Below, piece after piece: positions 6,110 to 14,844 of a stretch of 25,245 bases of DNA; within the stretch, counting starts at the first letter, position 1, and each line of letters begins with the position of its first letter. Under the pieces are notes generated by a model. The model saw only the letters and a program-made list of their open reading frames with translations, made no database searches and had not been told where the DNA came from. Made by a program: the position numbers and the translations under genes. This DNA is from Candidatus Hydrothermarchaeum profundi (lineage in GTDB: Archaea; Hydrothermarchaeota; Hydrothermarchaeia; Hydrothermarchaeales; Hydrothermarchaeaceae): positions 1 through 25,245 of the forward strand of contig MTMF02000003.1 of the NCBI GenBank assembly GCA_002011125.2, written 5' to 3'.

Positions 6110-6587
6110 CTAATACCTCCTTTATTGTTTTTAAAAGCATAGGTAACTTGTATAAGTTATAGGGTACTGTGATAGGGGAAAACAAACCCTCAGAGGCAGC
6201 TAAAATAATTTTTTTGTGATGATTTGGTGCAAAAACGATAAAATGCTTATGATGAGATATAGCTTTGCTCAAGAACCTTTTCAACCTCTCAACGAATACC
6301 TCTCTACCACCTTCTCCCAACATCTCAGGTGGAAATTCATAATGAGCTGCAGGGTATTTTTCCTCCCACTCTCTGGGCACTACGACTAATGGTTCTCCAA
6401 TGATATATTGCTGGACAAATTCATCTAGGCCATGCTTTACCAACAATCCAATAGTTTTTTTGTGCATAAACGAGGCTGAATATGGTTTATGTTGACTACA
6501 ACCCATTAGTAATGCAATCATTTTTTCACTCTTCCATTCTTCCATAACAGAAGAATAAAAAGAGACTACATCAGGGAGAAAAAACAT
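6096..6587 (-). CDS. arcS-like: Free-standing ArcS core (archaeosine synthase, DUF5591-like) domain, 163 aa
   Basis: The archaeosine synthase signature PC-x3-KPY-x2-S-x2-H is matched as GC-SQH-KPY-SA-S-FM-H (C30, K34-Y36, S39, H42), with Gly for Pro. A second conserved block, VVVPREWEEKYPAAHYEFPP, also fits the family. Cellular ArcS is a 500-600-aa protein with a TGT-like N-terminus and a PUA domain; it acts on the nitrile of preQ0 in tRNA on the way to archaeosine (with the radical-SAM partner RaSEA in many species). Here only the catalytic core is present, next to its own TGT-fold partner, so together they amount to a split, PUA-less ArcS/TGT. ATG 6587 is preceded by GGGGGA; TTG 6623, 8 nt after AAGGAGGT, is an alternative start. 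Confidence 0.82.
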   Translation of the reverse strand: MFFLPDVVSFYSSVMEEWKSEKMIALLMGCSQHKPYSASFMHKKTIGLLVKHGLDEFVQQYIIGEPLVVVPREWEEKYPAAHYEFPPEMLGEGGREVFVERLKRFLSKAISHHKHFIVFAPNHHKKIILAASEGLFSPITVPYNLYKLPMLLKTIKEVLDGKV

Positions 6588-6638
6588 CTCCTCTCCCCCT
6601 CTCAGAATTGTACGTGAACCCAAGTTTCTCAACCTCCT

Positions 6639-9600
6639 TCAAATTGTCAATGAAACTCCTAAATTCAGGTAACCATCCTTTACGAGCTTAATCACTATTT
6701 CATAAACTTCGGAATTATCGAATTTGGATTTCTCTTTTACTTTATTAACAAGCTGATCTATCCAAATAACCTTGGACTTCTTGCACATTTCAACAACACT
6801 TTCTAAAACAACCAATTCTTTCTCACCTAAAATAATTTTAATCTTTTTATAAAATTCATTCTTTATTGATTCTTTTTCGCTCTCGATTTCACTTAGTTTA
6901 GCAGTGGAAGTGATGAATTCTGTATCAACTATTTTGAATCTTATTACATCAATTTTATCCAATAATTTTGAGACATCCAATTCACTATGTTTTTTATATA
7001 CTATATCTATCAACTGACTTAGATCCCGCAGATACTCTAGAGTTTTTTGAGTATATTCGTCCCAAATTTCGTTTAACTCGTCTATCAAGTCCTCCGAACG
7101 AATCATAATACCATCTAAATATTTAATCAAATCTAGTTCTTTCTCAAGCGATTCCAATAATCTATTTGGGTCAAAATCATCGTAATTGTAGGCCATAGAG
7201 GGTTTTGCAGATAAACTTTCTACTAACTCTTCTAAGTTTACTTTAATATTTTCAATTTTTGGCTTGCAACTTTCCAGATCCAGAAATTCTTCTCCTTTTT
7301 CGATGAACTTTTTAGTTCTTTTAATCTTCTCATGCACCGAGTTTTCTTTCCTAACAAGCCTATCCAAATAGTTAACTAATGTTTCTACAGCAATTAAATT
7401 TCTTTCGATTGGTTCCAAAGATCTGTCGATAATTTTTACCAAATCCATTATAGATACATTCTTTATTTTCTCTTCTCTCAAGCCAGGCATAAGATTTTTT
7501 GAATAATTCCTTAGGTATTTTAACAATTCACGTGAAAAATTTAGTTGTTCATCTATTTCCTTGGATTTGACAGTTAAAGACACTCTTTTAAATTTCTGTT
7601 CAATACCTTTAAATTTTTCATTAATATTTTTTAAGACGTCGTATTTTCTGTCAAATTTATCAAGAAACTCTTTGGCCAAGACATTGATTAAAAATAATTT
7701 TACATTAAAATATGGAAATTTATTATCTTCTTTACTGAAATAAAAGTCATCGTAGATTTCATCTTTGTATCTATCCAAGATATCTCTTAGCTCTTCAAAA
7801 TTTGAACAATTCTCAACACTTTTGATCTCAGAGATGAGGAAAGTTAACTCTCTACTATCCTTGACATCTTGTTTGTATATTTCTATTTTTAGCCACTTTT
7901 TAAAATACTTACAAATGATTTCCAGAACATCTTCGAAATCTTTCTTTCTTTCATCTATTTCATTTATTATTTCTTCACATTCAGCTTTTGCAATGGATAT
8001 ATTTTTTAGCCATGTACTTGAAAAATAGTTTGCTAACTTATAAATCAAAAATGTTTTCTGAAGTCTAACACTCTCGTCTGTTAGAGTTTCAATATAATCA
8101 TATTGTCTAGAAATAAAATCCCAAAACTCGTCTAATACTATAAGTCGTTCATCTCGCTGTTTAACCACATAACAAAAACCATATTTTTTAAACTTGCTGT
8201 CTAGGGCTGCCTTTCTGATTTTATTAAATTCAACATCCAATTTTTTCTTCAAACTAGTTTCATTTGCGATTTCAATTTGTTTTTTCTCAACTAGGATTTT
8301 CCCCTTATGTTCCAAAACATTCAGATAAAGATCTGAAAGAATCCTTTTATTAGAACTTAAAATTATGAAATAATTCTTTAAATTTTCTTCACTTATTTTC
8401 CCCTTTTCAGATTTGATGATCTTCATAATCCTATTTTCTACTGGGTGTTCCTTGATCTCATAGCCTTGTACGGGATCACCGATCAAAAACCCATTGTTCT
8501 CTAGATCTTTAGAGAGGCTTTTCAATTTATCAACAGATTCTATATCCGGTATAAAACCTATCCTAGAGCCGAATTTAATGAATTTCTTTAACTCATCTCT
8601 ATTTAGATAAAAGGCATTTTCTGGGGTTAATTTACTCTCCGAAAAATTTATATAAAATTTTAGAGCATCAGCAAGTTCTTTATGGCTGGCAGCAAAATTA
8701 AGAGTTGGATCTGTTATCACGAGTCCCAATTTTTCTTGTTCTTTAAGCCAGTCTCTTAACTTTCTTTCAAGGTTGGTATCTTCTTGGATAATTTTATGTG
8801 ATTCTCTGGAGAACATTTCCTTATCTATATACTCATAATGTTTCAAATAAGCTCTGTACATCACAATTATCTTCTTCAGCAAAGTTGGGTGTAGTTTAAT
8901 AAGCATGATTATATTCTCTCCATTTTTACCTAACTCTTTGTTCTCTATCTTTTCTTCTGCTTTAAATGTTAATTCCCCAGTGTATGTAGCCAATATTAAA
9001 TGTACAGGAGCGTTAAAGCTACTTAATACGCTATGAATTTCATCGATGTCTTGCCCCTTAAGATCTCCATTTGCAAAGTAAAAAAGCGTATTAATTGTAG
9101 CATCATCTAAGATAATCTTAACAAAACTGATATTTCTTTGCTCTTCCAGCCTCTCAATTCTAAAAATTTTTGATTCCTCTAATACAATTAAAAGAGCTTT
9201 AGGGAGAAATTCTTGAGATTGATCAGCTAATTTTCTTGTAACGTCCCTCCATAACCTCATTCTTAGTTCTCGGTCCGTAATAAATTCTAATTCCTTTGGA
9301 ACTGGTGTTGGGAATATTTGTGAAAGTAGTTGCTCACTTGCAAGATAATATACTTCTGTATCGTCACACAATTTTAGCAATTTATTTCTAAATTCTACTA
9401 TTTGATCTTCACCTATTCCTTCGAAAAAAGAGGAAATACTGTCATCATCTGTCGGTAAATAGATTTGCGGATGTATTTTGTCTCCAAAAATGTGGGGGAA
9501 TGTAATTTTATCCAAGAAATTATCCATATTCTCAACATAGCTGCCAACTCTAAGCACTTCTGTATCTTTTTCTTTAAATATATAATCGGATAATCTAGCT

Positions 9601-10865
9601 TTAATGTCATTGGAGTCCAGTTCTTCCTTCAACCTTCTTACTTTTAACACAGCTTTAATAATACCAAATCTTTCCAAACTCTCATTTATCTTTGAGATAA
9701 TATTGCCAATATCGTCGAACCCTAATCTCTCCTCAATTTGTGAAGGAGAAAGAGGCCCGTATTCTCCAATCAGTAGCCTAAAAACTTCAACACATTTCCT
9801 ACCCATCTCTATGTTTCTTTGATCTTCAAGTGCATTCAACATTCTATCTAGGTTATCATTTTCAATACAAGTTGTAGAACCACCATACACTGAGACAGTC
9901 TCCCCTCTCATATATTCTAAAAATATATCATAGTCAATAATTTTAACTCTTGAATCATCCACTTTTGAGCTTCCTAATAATCGGGTGAGTAAACTTACCA
10001 TATTTCCTAAGTTTCCGTGCGCCACTCTTACTATCCCATTAAAAATGCCCAGACTCTCTATAGGCAATTTTTTTGGTAAATTGTAATTATATGAATACTT
10101 TAACAACTCCCAAAGAAATTGTATCCCCTCTATTTTCTTGATTCCAGGTAGCTCAATAATACCTATCCTTCTACCTAAACCTCCAAAAATTAAAGATGTC
10201 TCTTCACTGACTTGTAGTTTATAGAACGCATCTGGAGTTGCTGCAAGTATGAAGTGTAAACTTCCTTCAAACTCTCCGTTTTCAAAAATTGGTTTAAATT
10301 GCCCATTAATTGTCTCTTTGATGCCAGAAATTACTTTTTTCAAAATATCCATATTTAAAAGTAGCTCCTCGAATTCATCAATAAAAACGATTATTTTTTT
10401 GGTGTTTATGGTTAATTTCCTAAGTGCATTCTCAACAAATTCATTAGGACTACTGAATTCAAAAGGTTCAGGAATAAGTTGGGGGTCGGATTCAGCTTTG
10501 ATACTAGCAAACAAGGCTACCAAAAATTGGAGTGAAGAGGAAGGTGTAGAGTTTATCAATTTCTTGACATCGTAAACATCAGTAAAAGCATTTGAAAGAG
10601 TTGAGGCCGATACAAGAATCGGGAGGTATCCCTTAGTCTCAGCAAATGGCTTGATACATCTTTCAAATGTATCAGTTTTCCCTTCACCCCACTCACCAAT
10701 AATGACACGAATGGTAGGTTTTCTCTCTGTTGTTACTACCGAGTCGATATATTGTTCTAATTTTTTTCTAACGGTTAACCTACTTTCGATTGTGATATTT
10801 CCGAACCCTTCAAAAACAACTCCCGCATCACTTGGCAGTCGTGAAAAAACATCTGTAAACTCCAT
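6639..10865 (-). CDS. Very large P-loop ATPase with long coiled-coil C-terminus, 1408 aa
   Basis: The N-terminal 400 residues form a STAND/AAA-like ATPase: Walker A GEWGEGKT (57-64), Walker B KIIVFIDEFEEL (D163-E164), and a downstream ILAATPDA sensor-like stretch (about 205-215). A winged-helix-like segment follows (LLIGEYGPLSPSQIEERLG). The remaining 900 or so residues are helical, charged and rich in coiled coil, and the last 60 resemble another winged helix. No nuclease motif was found. The size and layout are like the large ATPases of multi-gene phage-defence systems (BrxC/PglY, DpdH), but I cannot place it in any one of them. It starts behind GGTGG 8 nt after the HerA stop; the ArcS-like gene follows. 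It may sense invading DNA or couple modification to the nuclease module. Confidence 0.75.
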   Translation of the reverse strand: MEFTDVFSRLPSDAGVVFEGFGNITIESRLTVRKKLEQYIDSVVTTERKPTIRVIIGEWGEGKTDTFERCIKPFAETKGYLPILVSASTLSNAFTDVYDVKKLINSTPSSSLQFLVALFASIKAESDPQLIPEPFEFSSPNEFVENALRKLTINTKKIIVFIDEFEELLLNMDILKKVISGIKETINGQFKPIFENGEFEGSLHFILAATPDAFYKLQVSEETSLIFGGLGRRIGIIELPGIKKIEGIQFLWELLKYSYNYNLPKKLPIESLGIFNGIVRVAHGNLGNMVSLLTRLLGSSKVDDSRVKIIDYDIFLEYMRGETVSVYGGSTTCIENDNLDRMLNALEDQRNIEMGRKCVEVFRLLIGEYGPLSPSQIEERLGFDDIGNIISKINESLERFGIIKAVLKVRRLKEELDSNDIKARLSDYIFKEKDTEVLRVGSYVENMDNFLDKITFPHIFGDKIHPQIYLPTDDDSISSFFEGIGEDQIVEFRNKLLKLCDDTEVYYLASEQLLSQIFPTPVPKELEFITDRELRMRLWRDVTRKLADQSQEFLPKALLIVLEESKIFRIERLEEQRNISFVKIILDDATINTLFYFANGDLKGQDIDEIHSVLSSFNAPVHLILATYTGELTFKAEEKIENKELGKNGENIIMLIKLHPTLLKKIIVMYRAYLKHYEYIDKEMFSRESHKIIQEDTNLERKLRDWLKEQEKLGLVITDPTLNFAASHKELADALKFYINFSESKLTPENAFYLNRDELKKFIKFGSRIGFIPDIESVDKLKSLSKDLENNGFLIGDPVQGYEIKEHPVENRIMKIIKSEKGKISEENLKNYFIILSSNKRILSDLYLNVLEHKGKILVEKKQIEIANETSLKKKLDVEFNKIRKAALDSKFKKYGFCYVVKQRDERLIVLDEFWDFISRQYDYIETLTDESVRLQKTFLIYKLANYFSSTWLKNISIAKAECEEIINEIDERKKDFEDVLEIICKYFKKWLKIEIYKQDVKDSRELTFLISEIKSVENCSNFEELRDILDRYKDEIYDDFYFSKEDNKFPYFNVKLFLINVLAKEFLDKFDRKYDVLKNINEKFKGIEQKFKRVSLTVKSKEIDEQLNFSRELLKYLRNYSKNLMPGLREEKIKNVSIMDLVKIIDRSLEPIERNLIAVETLVNYLDRLVRKENSVHEKIKRTKKFIEKGEEFLDLESCKPKIENIKVNLEELVESLSAKPSMAYNYDDFDPNRLLESLEKELDLIKYLDGIMIRSEDLIDELNEIWDEYTQKTLEYLRDLSQLIDIVYKKHSELDVSKLLDKIDVIRFKIVDTEFITSTAKLSEIESEKESIKNEFYKKIKIILGEKELVVLESVVEMCKKSKVIWIDQLVNKVKEKSKFDNSEVYEIVIKLVKDGYLNLGVSLTI

Positions 10866-10873
10866 ATTACCAC

Positions 10874-12553
10874 CTATAAATTGTCAACAACTTTTGTTTC
10901 GCCAATTGTTGGTTTGACCTTCCTTTCCTCATAATTAACTTCAACTACCAAAGGAAAAGGAACTGTCACCATCTGTCCCGTAACAATTAATTCGCCAGTA
11001 TTTAAAGTTGTAAGTCTCATAGATAGCGATTGGGGCAGTCCCCCAGTTACACTCCTAACGAAACTAACATCTTCTGGTGAAACTCGATGAATAAAAAAAG
11101 TATTGCACATTGAAAGAACTATTCTGTCGACAAACGAAGGTCTTTGAGTGATTAGGCATAAAGAGAGGCCAAATTTCCTTCCTTGTGTAGCAATGGCCGA
11201 TAGTTTCGAATGCGCAAGACTAGATCCTATTGGATAAGATTTATCTGGGCAGAAATTTTGAGCCTCCTCGATAATGAACAACAAATACTTCTGTGACCCC
11301 TCTAATTTATATTTGGTGAATTTATTGAACAAAATTGTCGTAAGATACATCATTACAAACTGTTTAGTTTTCAAATCCACCCCAGGTGCTCCTTCGGCTG
11401 AAAAGTCAAATACTGCTACACCTCTGTTATTTGTGATGTCATCAATGAAATCCTCACCCTTCATTGGCGAAGAAGTTGAGAGTAATTTAAATACTCCCTC
11501 TAATTTAAAAAATTCTTTAAGCTGCCTTCTTATTGCACCAATTGTGGCTGTGTGATAATTAAACGGTTTTTTATCAAGATGGTCTACGTGTCTTATCAGT
11601 TCCTCTATATCATTACATATAAGATCGTGGATAGAGCTGTAGCCTAACGCTTCCATGTATCCAAACAAATCTATTAATGCACTGATTTGCTGTTCAGCCC
11701 CTTCTGTAGTGCCTCTCAAGAAAGTTACTATGATTTCTGCTAACTCAGCATAGCTGAGCAAATCAATGTCAATGCCTATAGGATGGGTGAATTCGTTTCT
11801 GAATTCTGGTTTTTCAAAATAGATATTTGGAAAAACAAATCTTTGAACCCACCCGGATTTTATCCATTCTTTGTTTTCTGACTTACTTTCATTAGCGTAT
11901 CTCACGTAATCTAAATAATCACCATGTGCATCTATAATTACCATAGGATACGAAACGTGCTCAAAATCATTTTTGGGAATATTCATGAGTTTTTCGATTA
12001 AATATCCGGTATTGAATGATTTGCCGCTTCCTGTAACTCCAAAAACAGCCAAGTGCATTGGGATATTTTCGACATCTAGAGGGATAGGTAGGCTTCCATA
12101 TCCACTTAGAGAACCAAATTTAATTATTCCCCTATACATTCCATTTGAAAGTCTTTTTTCCCGCGAGACCCCAAAGAGATCTTCTTCGTAGTATTCATAC
12201 AATTCGGGATCTACTTTGACAACAACATCCCCAGGCCAAGGAGGATATTGAATTTCTCTTCGAGGAACTTCTATAAGTAATTCCAGTTTACATATCTCGT
12301 ATTGTCTAGCAATCGCTTCAGGTATAGGTCTTCCTTCCCTTCTAGCCTCGCTCCAAGGATCTCCCTCTGTATAGAAGGCATTATAAGGTAGGATCTGGGA
12401 AACTCTACACAAAATTTTTCTCCCTCTTGAATTGATAATCAACAACATACCCTCTCTTATTTTTCCTTTTTCGGCCTCTTTTAAGAGTTGGCATGCCGCC
12501 TCTCTTGTTGTTGCACCGCTTAAGATTATTCCAATTTCATCTTTCTCAACCAT
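10874..12553 (-). CDS. herA: HerA-type hexameric DNA translocase, 559 aa
   Basis: An N-terminal HAS-type beta barrel (about residues 1-115) precedes a FtsK/HerA RecA-like core. Walker A is GVTGSGKS (172-179), Walker B is YLLFIIEEAQNF (E429/E430), followed by TQGRKFGLSLCLITQRPS, the family's sensor/arginine region. HerA forms a ring that pumps double-stranded DNA and works with the nuclease NurA in DNA-end resection; HerA also appears in several defence systems. The NurA gene lies 5 nt upstream, keeping the usual partner pair. GAGGTGA precedes ATG 12553. Being in an operon with base-modification enzymes, rather than with Mre11-Rad50, sets it apart from the chromosomal version. It is likely an element-specific paralogue. 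Confidence 0.9.
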   Translation of the reverse strand: MVEKDEIGIILSGATTREAACQLLKEAEKGKIREGMLLIINSRGRKILCRVSQILPYNAFYTEGDPWSEARREGRPIPEAIARQYEICKLELLIEVPRREIQYPPWPGDVVVKVDPELYEYYEEDLFGVSREKRLSNGMYRGIIKFGSLSGYGSLPIPLDVENIPMHLAVFGVTGSGKSFNTGYLIEKLMNIPKNDFEHVSYPMVIIDAHGDYLDYVRYANESKSENKEWIKSGWVQRFVFPNIYFEKPEFRNEFTHPIGIDIDLLSYAELAEIIVTFLRGTTEGAEQQISALIDLFGYMEALGYSSIHDLICNDIEELIRHVDHLDKKPFNYHTATIGAIRRQLKEFFKLEGVFKLLSTSSPMKGEDFIDDITNNRGVAVFDFSAEGAPGVDLKTKQFVMMYLTTILFNKFTKYKLEGSQKYLLFIIEEAQNFCPDKSYPIGSSLAHSKLSAIATQGRKFGLSLCLITQRPSFVDRIVLSMCNTFFIHRVSPEDVSFVRSVTGGLPQSLSMRLTTLNTGELIVTGQMVTVPFPLVVEVNYEERKVKPTIGETKVVDNL

Positions 12554-12558
12554 TTAAT

Positions 12559-13666
12559 TCACCTCATTCTACTGGCTACAAGTTGATCGAAAGGATCGAT
12601 ACTCCTACTTTTCGTCAGTATTTCTTCATAAAGAATTTCTGCAGCCCCCCTCCTGATATTACATTTCTCATGAGCAAGTAAAACTGGAAGGGGATCTTGT
12701 CCAGGGTAAGTCCAATAATCAAGCGTATTAACGACTTTCTCAACTGTTGAATTAACTAAATCTAAATTTTCTCCAGGTGGAAAGCTGAAAGGGATATCAA
12801 TTCTTAATATTTTAGATCTTATATCCCTCTCATAGAAAAAGGAAATGATATATATATCGTTTTCATAATATTTTGAAAATGGTATTCCTCTCATTTCCTC
12901 GCTTAAGTCGATCCATTGAGTATATATTGAGCCAGCGGGGAAATCTCTCCTTAATTTTGTAAATAAGAGGAGCATTAAGTGTTGATCGGTAGGAAACGTC
13001 TCTGCTTCCTTAATACCAAAATTGTTAGTTATATAATGAATAAAAAATCTATCACGTACTCTTTTTACACATCCGATAACTAACGAATTTTTTAAAGATA
13101 CTCTAAAAGCTTCACACCTGAAGTTTATGTAATCCTCATCATCGGAAAATGGAAAAGGGGGATCTACAATTGGACCATCTATAAAAATAACCGATTTAAA
13201 ACCCTTACTTCCCCAATTTAGAATGGCTTTTGATTCTGCAATCAACATCCTCTCCTCTGCTGTTAGTTTAATACTTTGATTGTTATGTTCATTGATTTCA
13301 TCTATATCTGCCCAAAAAACTTCAACTTGCGGATTAGATTTTAATCCGTTTTTAAATAAAATCCTAGTTACACTAAAAAAAAGGTACCACTTTCCTCCTA
13401 TCCCTCCGACGAGTTGTTGACTGCCGTCTATTCCTACTGCAAACTTTTCAACTTTGGAGTGGTCAATAGACGGATTTATTGAAAAAAAAGATTTTGATTT
13501 TAGATTGTCTAAAACCTTGTCAGTTAGTTTTTCTTAGCCTCCTCAACTCTCTCTGGGCTTTCTCTCCTTTACTTTGAGCAGACTCGATTAGTTTAATTAG
13601 TGTTTCAGGTTCTGTTTTGTTAAATTCTATTCTTTTAAGTAACTCTTTTAATTCTTCATAATTCAT
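12559..13666 (-). CDS. nurA: NurA-family 5'-3' nuclease with an apparent +1 frameshift
   Basis: Two frames together make a NurA of about 368 aa. ATG 13666 opens a 48-codon frame (MNYEELKELLKRIEF..., stop at 13520). The next frame, open from 13533 to 12559, carries FAVGIDGSQQ (catalytic Asp of NurA) and, further on, VIFIDGPIVDPP, both family hallmarks. Removing one A from the five-A run (T run 13528-13532 on plus) fuses them smoothly (RRLRK-LTDKVLDN). No ATG/GTG/TTG starts the second frame before ATG 13248, which lies past the catalytic IDGS, so an isolated second frame would be inactive. It is either a genuine mutation, a homopolymer read error, or programmed frameshifting. It is first in the cargo operon; HerA follows 5 nt later. 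Confidence 0.72.
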
Positions 13667-13679
13667 TGTAAGTTAAATA

Positions 13680-13700
13680 GCAAGTTTAATACTTCAATGT
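13680..13700 (-). promoter_or_regulatory. Probable promoter of the modification/HerA-NurA operon
   Basis: On the minus strand TATTAAAC lies about 22-28 nt before ATG 13666, consistent with a leaderless or near-leaderless transcript. It is the only evident box ahead of the five-gene cargo operon. Confidence 0.4.
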
Positions 13701-13766
13701 TTCGATTCTCATATAATTACAACAATACTCACACAAAAAATTGAATCCATGGTGAGAGAGATACTT

Positions 13767-13779
13767 TTTAAACCGAAGT
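13767..13779. repeat. Right copy of 13-bp inverted repeat bracketing the cargo
   Basis: TTTAAACCGAAGT is the exact reverse complement of 4615-4627. It sits about 100 nt upstream of the cargo operon's first codon and also serves as a plausible TATA box (TTTTTAAA) for the broken rightward gene at 13796. Confidence 0.4.
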
Positions 13780-13795
13780 CAATCGCTCTTAGTTT

Positions 13796-14213
13796 TTGTT
13801 ACTTGTATTAAATAAATACAGGGGTTAGTATAGGTCCCAGAGTACTGGCTGAGGAACTAGGGCACAAAAATTTGAAAAGATTAGGTGGTAGATTTTACTA
13901 CAAATTTCAAGATTTGTTACTTTGGGGTATCTTAGAGAAAGAAGGAAAGAGATATAAGGTGATAGAATTAGCCAAACAAGCATTAGATCCTTACGATAAA
14001 GAGGGGGCTAAAGAAGCCAATATCCTCGAAAAGCGAATCAAGAAGGGGGGCGAGAGTGAAATTGGGTACTAGAAGACGGTTAAGGTACACTTTCCCACGT
14101 CAAGGATAAAAATACTATTTCCACGACTCAAGGAATTCAAGAAGCACGAATATAAGTTACTCTCAGTAGATAGCTATATAATCTTGCATTTCAGAAAAAG
14201 GTGCGACTCTTAA
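13796..14213 (+). pseudogene. Decayed rightward gene, possibly a winged-helix regulator
   Basis: A TTG at 13796 lies about 25 nt after a TTTTTAAA box and reads LLVLNKYR. Dropping one G of GGGG (13821-13824) continues into VSIGPRVLAEELGHKNLKRL, then FQDLLLWGILEKEGKRYKV, which has the look of a winged-helix DNA-binding domain. The frame stops at TAG 14070-14072 and continues in the same frame for 47 more codons with protein-like content (KILFPRLKEFKKHEYKLL) to TAA 14213. A frameshift plus an in-frame stop point to a broken gene. Only the TTG at 13872 gives an intact short frame of 66 codons. Confidence 0.45.
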
Positions 14214-14410
14214 TTTTTTATTATCTGCTATTTTTATTTTTCTAAAATTCTATATATAAATTCAACTATATAAACTCTCACGCTAATGACGAAGATTTTT
14301 GTCGCCATGCCGAACCACTATAACTACGATTGAACGAGTTCTATAACACATTTTAGATAAAATTCAATTTCAAGAGTTCAAATTACAAAATCGAGACAAT
14401 GTATCTTTTC
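14214..14410. other. AT-rich stretch with no gene found
   Basis: I see no open frame with protein-like content, no repeat and no convincing RNA fold. It lies between the decayed regulator-like gene and the duplicated ATPase tail, and is best read as part of a recombination scar. Confidence 0.4.
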
Positions 14411-14756
14411 ATGAAAATATTTTAAATTTTAATTTTTTTATTTGTTCTTCCAAGAAATTCTCAAATAGAGATGACTTATATCTCACTTTTCCGAACTCCT
14501 CCCACTCAGATACAACGGAAGATGCATAACATCGCTGAAGATTCGAGAAGGATAGACAATAATGGCCTTATCGTTCCTAAGGGATTGAAACAAAGCATTG
14601 AGCCTTTGTAGCTTCGGCTGATCGTTAGTAAAGAAACCTCCCCTCCTTACCAATAACCAGTTGAAGGAGAGATTTTACACCCTTTCTTATCTTGAACCAT
14701 CCTTGAGTTGTTGCAACGAACCTGATTTTCAGGCTTCTGAGCTTCTTGATGTTCAG
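14411..14756 (-). pseudogene. Broken duplicate of the packaging-ATPase 3' end
   Basis: Read on the minus strand this stretch is strongly similar to 15800-16165, the last third of the FtsK/HerA-type ATPase at 15815-16708. Matching pieces include KKLRSLKIRFVATTQGWFK, NDQPKLQRLNALFQSL, IIVYPSRIFSDVMHLPLY and GKVRYKS. Two frameshifts break it: one extra base after KGVKS and one missing base after the PLY block. It has no start and no P-loop. The similarity continues a little past the stop into the AT-rich terminator-like tail. It is a degenerate copy in the same orientation as the intact gene, about 1.4 kb away, not a functional gene. Confidence 0.85.
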
Positions 14757-14844
14757 ATTTTATCGATTCAAAAGACATGTAGAGACATCTTAAAGAAGTG
14801 CAGATGTTTTGACAAGATATTTTAAAAGCAAAATGGAAAAATAG

